Assembly: GCA_017303715.1 (NCBI GenBank)
Contig: JAFLBZ010000040.1
Span: forward strand, 1-39,059
DNA: 39,059 nucleotides
DNA from: Rhodothermia bacterium
Lineage (GTDB): Bacteria; Bacteroidota; Rhodothermia; Rhodothermales; UBA2364
Reading direction: 5' to 3'
Shown here: positions 29,621-39,059 of the stretch, one piece after another
Layout of the letters: the number at the start of each line of letters is the position of its first letter
Numbering within the stretch: position 1 is the stretch's first letter
Notes under the pieces: generated by a model
Database searches by the model: none
What the model saw: the letters and a program-made list of their open reading frames with translations, nothing else
What the model was told of the DNA's origin: nothing
Program-made: the position numbers and the translations under genes

Positions 29621-32600
29621 ATGAAACGCCGCGTAGCAATTTTTCTGTTGTCCGTATTAATACTGCCCTTGGCTTGGGGGCAGGTGGTGAAGGTGGAAGT
29701 GGTTTGGCCCGATCTGCCTGATGGGTGGAAAAAAGCAAATGAAGGCTATGCCAGTCATACCATCGAGCAACAAGAAGGCTTTTCCAAAACGTATGCTTCG
29801 GCAACTGTTCGGTTTGTGGAACAACTTTTTGAGAACGATGAGGCATTCCGGCGTTATTACTTTGAGCAAGTAAGCGAGGATGGGAAAGTGGCGTTGTTTT
29901 TCCGACACTTACAGCGAAAGGATGGTGTGAATGAAAAAGAAGCAGAAGATCCTTTGGTTGCCCCAGATGAAACCCCGTGGAATGTGGTTTATGAACGGTC
30001 TTACTATCAAAGTACTTCGTCGGTGACGGTGGATGGCTATAACGGTTGGTTGATACGAATGGGGGATCACGAGAGTTCGTCTTCGCCTATTCACAAAAGA
30101 GCGATGGCGATAAGTGTAGAAAATACAACGGTTTTGGTTTATGGAATGTGCGAGCCATCTCACTGCGGGGCGATGGAGCAAGTGTTGATGAACCTTCAAT
30201 TTAAGATAAAAGGTGGGGATAATCCCGAACGGGTGATGATTGCCATAACCAATGCCGTATTGGATACCACAGCAAATGTTGTTCGGATAACGGGTACATA
30301 CAAAAGCAAATCGGCTATTACTTCGGCAACCATTTTTAGGGCAATGGGCGGCCCTGCCATTCAAGGTCATTTGCAATTTGCGAATGGGCGATTTACGGCT
30401 TCATGCGATTTCTTTAAGGGCGTAGAAAACACCTTTCGGGTTGTATTCGATAATGCCGATGAAAAAAGTGCGGAACAGAACGTTACCCTAAGTCCATCCG
30501 GTCAATTTGTACGCAATACCACAACTGGCGCAGATGGCAATACGCAAGTTGGGGCAAGTGTTCCTGTTTCGCCCGGATTGGGGCCGGTGGGCAATATTCC
30601 GGGGCCAAAGAATTTGGTACAAGGCGTATTGGGGGTCCTTGGGCCGGGGGTGCTGGGGATCCTCGGTGGGTGGCTTAGCGGCATTTTAGGGGGTGGCCGT
30701 GTGCCTCCGCCTACTCCTCCTACAGGGGGGAAACCGCCCGCAGCGCCACCCAAACCGCTTGATCCAAAAAATAAACCCAAATTTCCTTTGCAAAAACCGG
30801 ATCCAAAGGGAAAAACAACCCAAGAAAAAACAAATGGCTCAGACAAAAACAAACCGCCAGAAAAACCAAAGAAACCAGATAAGCCTAAACCGCCAAATGA
30901 TCCGGCAACTCAGTCGGCACAAAATACGCTGAAGTATGTGGAAGGAAGGCCGAACCTGATGAAGGATCCCCAAATCAAGGACTTGGTGAAGGCGGCCAAA
31001 GAAAGTTGCTTCACGCCCGATGGCAAGGTGATTCCAGACAAATGGAATGCCGTGAAAGAAGCCTTGAAAAATGCCGTTAATCCAGGGCCAGAAACTGGTT
31101 CTTCGGGGATTGCCTCCGAAACAATAAAGGCCATTGGGAAAACGGTAAAAGATGTCGCTTCTGAAGTAGGGGGAGCGGTGAAAAATATCGGGATTGGGAT
31201 AAAAGATGGCGTGGTGGCCGCCGGGAAAGGGTTCAAGGCCATTGGCGATGCCGTGTTAAATCCGGGCTATTTCGTAAAAGGGGTGAATGAGTCGTTCAAA
31301 AACTGGATACGAACCAATGCGCCGGAAGCCCCTAAACAGTTTGTGGATGCCCTGAAGGAAGGGCGGTATTTGGATGCTGTAAAAACCATTTTGGTAACGG
31401 AAGGTAAATTGTTTGGCTCGGCCATCATGGGAATCGGTAAAGGGCTTGTGGGCATTGTTAAGGAAATGTTGCCCTACGAAGAAGTGAAGTCCCTATTTGA
31501 CAAAAATGCCAGTTTGGAAGAAAAACTATGGGCGGTTCCCGCGGCAGCAGTCAAAATTGCCAGTCTCTTGCTCCCAACAAAATACGCTAAAACGCCAGTT
31601 CCGGGCTTGGGTCAAGGCACAACCTTTATCAAAAGCGCCAATCCGGGTTTGGCGGCGGCAAAAACGGCTGAGGCTGCGGCAGTCCGGGCTGCACAATTAC
31701 AAAAGAATTTGACTGGAATGGAGGCGGCTGCCGCAAAACAAGGCACAAGCGCAGCGGCAAAAGGGGGGCTTAAGGACATGATTACCCAAACTAAAAAGGC
31801 CATCGAACAAGCTCAAACGATGGCCAATGCCGGAAAAGCCGTTCAGCAGGTCGAAAACTTGGTGGGTCATGCCGGAGCGCCTTCAACGGCAACCGCTAAC
31901 TTTAAAGCCGCGCAAGGCTATTTAAACAAAAATACCGGACTTAGAGACGCCATTGATGCGGCGATTAAAGCAGATGGTGGTGGAGGCTCTTTGTACAACT
32001 TGCGCCTAAATGGTGTTATGAGCAAAGACGCCCACACGCTCATCACTGCACGAAAACTACAACTTCAAGAGCAGGCCATTAACAATGCGGTGAAGCGTGC
32101 ACTTGCCGAGGAAGTGGCCGCCTTACAACAAAAAGGACTGCCCATTCCCAAACGCTTCTTTACGGCAAACTCTACCGAAGGCAGTCGTGTGGCAATTAAT
32201 GGCTCCAATGCAGCCTGTGATCTCGATCAAACGGTTTTGGGGATGAAGCACGTTCGCGCAACACGAATGAACCAAATCCTACAGGAAGAGTGCAAAAATT
32301 TAGGATTTAGCCAAAAAACGTTGGATACCAACATCTACACACCGCGTCCGGGTAAATTGATGGATGCCAAAGGTCCGGCACCCAATAGTGAATCGTGGTT
32401 GGTGCGCAGTTTACAACGGGAGCCGGGGCGGTCTGGTTTTCACCAAGTACACGTCACCCGTGATGGTCGTGTGATTGTTGGTGACCACGTAACCGCACAA
32501 GGGAAAAGTGTGCTTCCGGTGCATCAACAAATGGGGCGTCCAACCATTTTGAGTACCGCCGAAAAAGCGGCCTCGGTTAAGAGCCAGTTGGGGCATGTGA

Positions 32601-32824
32601 TAGATGCAGCCAAACAAAACAACCTAAACCAAATGGTGAAGTACGGTGCAAGGGCTATCAAAGATGGCCATCAGGTGGATACCGCGACCTATAATTTGGT
32701 GATGAAGGTCGCTTCACAAAAAGACCCACATGCGGCATTGGAATTGCTTAAATCGCATGGCGTAAACAATGCCAATGACTTGATCCGGAGATTGAATTTG
32801 CCAAAACACCTCGCCACGCATTAA
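29621..32824 (+). CDS. Large exported modular protein, toxin- or effector-like architecture
   Basis: A 1067-residue protein. A signal peptide (MKRRVAIFLLSVLILPLAWG) is followed by a beta-rich region (20-300). Next is a Gly/Leu hydrophobic segment (328-360, GVLGVLGPGVLGILGG), then a Pro/Lys-rich linker (361-430). A long helical, Ala-rich region (430-830) contains EEVKSLFDKNASLEEKLWAV, which resembles pre-toxin segments. The C-terminal part of about 235 residues holds G854-S855-x11-D867-L-D869 (EGSRVAINGS to DLDQTV), the spacing of the polymerase-beta-type nucleotidyltransferase motif. The final stretch (QKDPHAALELLKSHGVNNAN) is helical. No family was recognised over the full length. Export, linker and variable C-terminus suggest a surface or delivered effector; this is inference. 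Confidence 0.7.
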   Translation: MKRRVAIFLLSVLILPLAWGQVVKVEVVWPDLPDGWKKANEGYASHTIEQQEGFSKTYASATVRFVEQLFENDEAFRRYYFEQVSEDGKVALFFRHLQRKDGVNEKEAEDPLVAPDETPWNVVYERSYYQSTSSVTVDGYNGWLIRMGDHESSSSPIHKRAMAISVENTTVLVYGMCEPSHCGAMEQVLMNLQFKIKGGDNPERVMIAITNAVLDTTANVVRITGTYKSKSAITSATIFRAMGGPAIQGHLQFANGRFTASCDFFKGVENTFRVVFDNADEKSAEQNVTLSPSGQFVRNTTTGADGNTQVGASVPVSPGLGPVGNIPGPKNLVQGVLGVLGPGVLGILGGWLSGILGGGRVPPPTPPTGGKPPAAPPKPLDPKNKPKFPLQKPDPKGKTTQEKTNGSDKNKPPEKPKKPDKPKPPNDPATQSAQNTLKYVEGRPNLMKDPQIKDLVKAAKESCFTPDGKVIPDKWNAVKEALKNAVNPGPETGSSGIASETIKAIGKTVKDVASEVGGAVKNIGIGIKDGVVAAGKGFKAIGDAVLNPGYFVKGVNESFKNWIRTNAPEAPKQFVDALKEGRYLDAVKTILVTEGKLFGSAIMGIGKGLVGIVKEMLPYEEVKSLFDKNASLEEKLWAVPAAAVKIASLLLPTKYAKTPVPGLGQGTTFIKSANPGLAAAKTAEAAAVRAAQLQKNLTGMEAAAAKQGTSAAAKGGLKDMITQTKKAIEQAQTMANAGKAVQQVENLVGHAGAPSTATANFKAAQGYLNKNTGLRDAIDAAIKADGGGGSLYNLRLNGVMSKDAHTLITARKLQLQEQAINNAVKRALAEEVAALQQKGLPIPKRFFTANSTEGSRVAINGSNAACDLDQTVLGMKHVRATRMNQILQEECKNLGFSQKTLDTNIYTPRPGKLMDAKGPAPNSESWLVRSLQREPGRSGFHQVHVTRDGRVIVGDHVTAQGKSVLPVHQQMGRPTILSTAEKAASVKSQLGHVIDAAKQNNLNQMVKYGARAIKDGHQVDTATYNLVMKVASQKDPHAALELLKSHGVNNANDLIRRLNLPKHLATH

Positions 32825-32848
32825 TCACCCAATATGGAGGATCAAACC

Positions 32849-33598
32849 ATGAAAAATCGCAACTGGAACGTGGTGAAGGGGGCTTATTTCTTTGCCTTTC
32901 TCTTTCTCTTGGGCATGGTCTTACCGGCTCAACTGGGGGCGGACATGATGGATTGGGGTTTTGGTGTAGGGTTTTTGTGCTTCTTTGCGCTGATTACAAT
33001 GCTCATTACCGCCTATTTCTACACCCGTCAGGCAAAGGAATTGGATAAGCTCTTGAACGATGACGGAATCTGGGCGAAATGGGAGGTCACGCCGGAAGAC
33101 TGGGAACAGTACTTGTCCCTAAGTTACCAGGCCCAAAAAGCCCGAAATATGATGGTCTTGCGTTTGATTTTGGTGATTACGTTGGTGATTGTGGTTTTTT
33201 TAGCAGTGATTTCTTCCGACCCACTCTTTTTGTTGATCGGTTTGGGGATAGCTGTTATTGTAATTGTTCCAGCTTTTTTGGCCCCACGCTGGTATCGGCA
33301 TCAACAACGCCAGAACAGGGTGGTACTTCTTGGGGAAAAAGGGGCTTATGCCGGAGGTAGGTTTGTGTTTTGGGACGTCATCACGGTGGCCAGAGGGCAG
33401 GTATTCTTAGAAACAGATCAAAACCTGAATCTTCTTATTTTTCCCTATACGTACATGTCCGGCCCAACCATATCTGTGGAGGATGCTTTTTTGGTTCCTG
33501 TCCCTGATATTAACCTTCCGGCAGCACGCATTGCGATGAAACGATACAATCAACGGTTTTCAACCCAACCAATGGAGGACGGCGATGTCGAGCCTTAA
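32849..33598 (+). CDS. Four-helix membrane protein with soluble C-terminal domain
   Basis: A 249-residue protein. The start at 32849 is set by GGAGG at 32836, although an in-frame ATG lies five codons upstream. There are four membrane helices in two pairs (about 11-31, 36-57, 101-121, 126-146), separated by a helical cytosolic segment (RQAKELDKLLNDDGIWAKWE). The C-terminal ~100 residues (VVLLGEKGAYAGGRFVFWDV, then FLETDQNLNLLIFPYTY) are beta-rich and resemble the YcxB/PH-like domains found after such helix pairs. It overlaps the next gene by 14 bases. No specific function known. Confidence 0.75.
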   Translation: MKNRNWNVVKGAYFFAFLFLLGMVLPAQLGADMMDWGFGVGFLCFFALITMLITAYFYTRQAKELDKLLNDDGIWAKWEVTPEDWEQYLSLSYQAQKARNMMVLRLILVITLVIVVFLAVISSDPLFLLIGLGIAVIVIVPAFLAPRWYRHQQRQNRVVLLGEKGAYAGGRFVFWDVITVARGQVFLETDQNLNLLIFPYTYMSGPTISVEDAFLVPVPDINLPAARIAMKRYNQRFSTQPMEDGDVEP

Positions 33599-34724
33599 CT
33601 TTTGCCCACAATGCGGCACAAAATTACAATCGGGCGATGCCTTTTGCCCTTCTTGTGGATCTCGCCTTGTGGTAGAACCTCCGCAGCCTATTGCAAATCT
33701 TTATGATGCACCCTCCCAGCGCACTCGGCCTTTAGCACCAGAGGCCGAGATGAAAATAGAGGCCCTAGCAGACCGTGATTTTGTAACCGTTCCGCCAACC
33801 CAGCCTTTGCCAGCCGAGCCTATAGAAGAAGAGGGGGGTCCTCAACCATCTTTGGTTCGCTCAAATAAGACCAACGCCTTTCCAAAAATCTTGGTTGTGG
33901 GCTTGGTGGTATTGCTTGCCGGAGCGGGTGGTTGGTATTGGTGGAAAAACATAGCACCCGAACCCGTTACCCAAACCCCAACGAACGTTCTTGAAAACCG
34001 ACAATCTGTTTTGCCCGTTACAGGTTCATCGGGTATAAAATTGGCAGATTTTGATGGGGTTTGGCGTTCCTACTGGGCCAATAGCTCCCAAGAACAGGAA
34101 ATCAGAATTGGAAATCCAGAAGATGATCTCTTTATAGAAGTGCGCGGAAACGACCTGAAAATGTATCCACGATCCAATAAAGTAGGAGGCGCGGACTTGG
34201 GAACAACGTGCGGGACGATGGATGGACGCCAAATAACTTGTGAAACATGGGAAAAAGCCTCGCCCGGAACCAAATATCGCCTCAAATTGGAATTAAGCTC
34301 GGATAAAACAGACTTGAAAGTGACTGAAATACCCGATATCGCCACCGAGCCAGTCATCATTAAGTGTAAGCGCGTGTCGGCTGGGGATGGCGCACCAGAT
34401 GAGAGATTGGTAGATCCAACGGCTTATGAAGTGCCGGATTCGCCAATACCCCTAAGCCAATCCTATTTCCCGCCTGTCACAGGGCCATTGTCCGAAAAGC
34501 AAGCGATAGACCGCGTCCGGTTGATTCCAGAGGTTAAAGACTGGCTCCGTCTGCTGAAAGAGAAAGGTGCAAAAGCCTTTATCGAGGTCAATCATTCCGA
34601 GGATGGGAAATATGTTATTCGCTGTTACGAAATCGTGAACGATGAAGGGATGGGGCATACGGCTACCCAAGGCTGGTATAGCGTGGACAAACAAACGGGA
34701 TTTGTAGATTTTTATCTGCCTTGA
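33585..34724 (+). CDS. Zinc-ribbon single-pass membrane protein, last gene of the cluster
   Basis: A 379-residue protein. The N-terminal zinc ribbon uses Cys 7, 10, 21 and 24 (FCPQCGTKLQSGDAFCPSCG). A Pro/Glu-rich linker leads to one membrane helix at about 102-120 (ILVVGLVVLLAGAGGWYWW), so the ribbon is cytosolic and the rest periplasmic. Residues 150-265 form a lipocalin-like or beta-sandwich domain (FDGVWRSYWANSSQEQEIRI). The C-terminus (EVKDWLRLLKEKGAKAFIEV, then HTATQGWYSVDKQTGFVDFY) is a small alpha/beta domain seen in other secreted proteins. It overlaps the preceding gene by 14 bases; GGAGG precedes the ATG. A signalling or assembly role across the membrane is inferred. Confidence 0.8.
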   Translation: MSSLNFCPQCGTKLQSGDAFCPSCGSRLVVEPPQPIANLYDAPSQRTRPLAPEAEMKIEALADRDFVTVPPTQPLPAEPIEEEGGPQPSLVRSNKTNAFPKILVVGLVVLLAGAGGWYWWKNIAPEPVTQTPTNVLENRQSVLPVTGSSGIKLADFDGVWRSYWANSSQEQEIRIGNPEDDLFIEVRGNDLKMYPRSNKVGGADLGTTCGTMDGRQITCETWEKASPGTKYRLKLELSSDKTDLKVTEIPDIATEPVIIKCKRVSAGDGAPDERLVDPTAYEVPDSPIPLSQSYFPPVTGPLSEKQAIDRVRLIPEVKDWLRLLKEKGAKAFIEVNHSEDGKYVIRCYEIVNDEGMGHTATQGWYSVDKQTGFVDFYLP

Positions 34725-37682
<2,958 letters not shown>

Positions 37683-37704
37683 GACTTCGGTAGTCACTAC
37701 TTTT

Positions 37705-37744
37705 AAGGAGGTGGCCTCAAAGATGGGGTCACTTCTTTTTTTTA
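37705..37744 (+). terminator. Rho-independent terminator of katG
   Basis: The stem GGAGGTGGCC/GGTCACTTCTT (with G-U pairs) and a short loop run directly into TTTTTTTT. It starts about 22 bases past the katG stop. Confidence 0.75.
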
Positions 37745-37800
37745 GTTCAGGTTGTGATTTAGACTTTGAAGTTCTGACAGGTGTGGAACTTCCATTCGTC

Positions 37801-37876
37801 TGTAATAAAATAAAGCAACGAGTACCCAGTTTTGGGCCGTCACCCCGTCGGCCTTGTGTCTGGATACCCGTTGCTT
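37801..37876 (-). terminator. Branched terminator behind the broken acyl-CoA synthetase gene
   Basis: On the minus strand, arms 37860-37876 and 37813-37829 form a full 17-bp stem with two G-U pairs. The 30-base loop itself contains the hairpin GGCCGacggggtgaCGGCC, and TATTTTATTA follows the stem. The G-U positions would be mismatches on the other strand, so it serves the minus-strand gene ending at 37905. Confidence 0.7.
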
Positions 37877-37904
37877 AACCGGGTATGGCTAATTGATCGG
37901 TTTC

Positions 37905-38987
37905 TTATTCTTGGGGATGCGCAAATCCCATTTGGGTTAAACTTTCCGTAATTTCTTCCAGAATGGCCGGATCATCAATGGTTGCAGGTACTTTGTATTC
38001 ATCGCCATCTGCAATTTTTTTGATGGTGCCACGCAGGATTTTTCCGGAGCGGGTTTTGGGTAAACGTTTTACGACGGTTGCTAATTTAAATGCCGCAACG
38101 GGGCCAATTTTCTCCCGTACCAACTTCACCAATTCCGGTACGATTACTTCTGCTGGCCTCATGACACCGGCTTTTAGCACGACCATGCCCATTGGCACTT
38201 CACCTTTCAGGTCGTCTTTCACCCCAAAAACGGCACATTCTGCCACATCTGGGTGCGCGGCAAGTACTTCCTCCATAGCGCCAGTGGAAAGGCGGTGCCC
38301 CGCCACATTGATGATATCGTCTATCCGGCTCATGATCCACAGATAGCCGTCGTCATCTATATATCCGGCATCACCCGTGAGGTAATATCCATCGTACATC
38401 GTCATGTAAGAATTAACGAAGCGGGCATCATTGTTCCATAGGGTAGGCAGACATCCAGGCGGCATTGGCAGCTTTACCACCACGTTGCCAATATCATTGG
38501 CCTCTTTTTGGTTGCCGGAGATGTCCAAGACCTGTACATCGTATCCGGGAACGGGTTTAGTGGCAGAGCCGGGTCGGATTTCAAATTGTTCGATCCCCAA
38601 GCAGTTTGCCGAGATAGGCCAGCCTGTTTCCGTTTGCCACCAGTGGTCAATCACCGGAACCTTTAGCTTGTCCATAGACCAAATTAAGGTGTCTGGATCG
38701 CAGCGTTCGCCTGCAAGAAAAAGGGTACGGAAGTGGCTAAAGTCATATTTTTTCAGATGTGTGGCTTCGGGGTCTTCTCGTTTAATGGCGCGAATTGCCG
38801 TTGGAGCCGTAAACAAAACCGAGATATTGTGCTCGGCAATTACGCGCCAAAAAGCCCCCGGATCTGGCGTACCAACTGGTTTTCCTTCATAAACAACCGT
38901 GGTGCTTCCATTAAGTAGCGGCCCATAGACAATAGACTTGTTGCGCTTGTTTTTATTGAGTTTAGAAGGAATTAAGTTTGGGTGCAA
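37905..38987 (-). pseudogene. prpE: Truncated propionyl/acetyl-CoA synthetase-like (PrpE/ACSS3 type) gene, 5' part missing
   Basis: The remaining ~345 codons match the C-terminal half of an acyl-CoA synthetase. Homology begins at IVYGPLLNGSTTVVYEGKPV, then WWQTETGWPISAN (substrate/AMP motif), YYLTGDAGYIDDDGYLWIMS, INVAGHRLSTGAMEEVLA and the C-terminal lysine motif LPKTRSGKILRG. STGAMEEVLA points to the PrpE/ACSS3 branch rather than Acs. About 270-300 N-terminal residues are missing, including the TSGTTG-type ATP loop. The open frame extends only a few codons past the join (near 38937), starts at a TTG and is preceded by TGA. Enzyme activity for acyl-adenylate formation is not expected. Terminator and frame are intact, so the break looks recent. 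Confidence 0.8.
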
Positions 38988-39006
38988 AATTCATGTTTTG
39001 AATTTT
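38986..39006. repeat. Perfect inverted repeat next to the prpE break
   Basis: AAAATTCA-TGTTT-TGAATTTT, an 8-bp perfect inverted repeat with a 5-base loop, lies about 50 bases beyond the point where prpE homology stops. It may be a terminator of a gene past the right edge or part of the inserted sequence. Confidence 0.5.
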
Positions 39007-39059
39007 TGAGCTTTAAATTGCATAATCCTGCACAAATTTCCAGTATCATTTCAGCAGTC

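Noticed and set aside
30694-30910. Pro/Lys-rich low-complexity stretch in the 1067-residue protein as a frameshift or non-coding break
   Set aside because: The reading frame is continuous, with coding-like composition on both sides; it is an ordinary extended linker.

Overview
The window reads as chromosomal DNA of a Gram-negative bacterium of the Bacteroidota/Rhodothermota (FCB) group. The pointers are an LptD-like outer-membrane assembly protein of the Bacteroidota type, a DUF6702 protein, a DUF1460 amidase-like lipoprotein, RNase Y, a large CcmF, and the cassette of gluconate-dehydrogenase subunit 3, GMC oxidoreductase and sugar isomerase. Many genes lack a clear Shine-Dalgarno sequence. 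No tRNA, rRNA, CRISPR array or intact insertion sequence was seen. The exact lineage is inference.

Layout, left to right. Positions 1-881: the start of an Rpn-type nuclease/transposase gene that runs off the left edge, then a gene desert. 882-6765: a Bax-inhibitor-1 family membrane protein; a Tat-exported oxidoreductase cassette (subunit 3, GMC flavoprotein, sugar isomerase-like); an orphan ABC ATPase; a GNAT acetyltransferase. 6823-11085, minus strand: an envelope cluster (TPM protein, ThpR, LptD-like, BON). 11250-13418, minus strand: a DUF1460 lipoprotein, an unknown lipoprotein and a small secreted protein preceded by ten perfect GAATT repeats. 13753-18083, minus strand: ccmF and rny. Upstream of rny lies a structured RNA candidate (18270-18450) with a 6S-RNA-like outline. 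18622-24177, minus strand: DUF6702 protein, cinA, pyrE, a PEGA-domain receptor pseudokinase and pgsA. 24432-26330: dnaK.

26619-34724 is a tightly packed plus-strand cluster of seven genes with no function I recognise: a lipoprotein, two small polytopic membrane proteins, a protein ending in two zinc ribbons, a 1067-residue exported protein built like a modular toxin or surface effector, a four-helix membrane protein, and a zinc-ribbon/transmembrane protein. It is the best candidate here for an undescribed envelope-associated system. The two zinc-ribbon proteins, the membrane proteins and the big exported protein probably act together, but that is inference from spacing and overlaps.

34725-39059: a long AT-rich intergenic region, an intact katG catalase-peroxidase, two good terminators facing each other, and an acyl-CoA synthetase (prpE-like) gene lacking its first ~270-300 codons, including the ATP-binding loop. 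Foreign or rearranged sequence meets it about 120 bp from the right edge.

The most unusual items are the 6S-like RNA and its companion hairpin upstream of rny, the seven-gene cluster, the pseudokinase with all catalytic positions replaced, the GAATT repeat in a probable promoter region, and the broken prpE.
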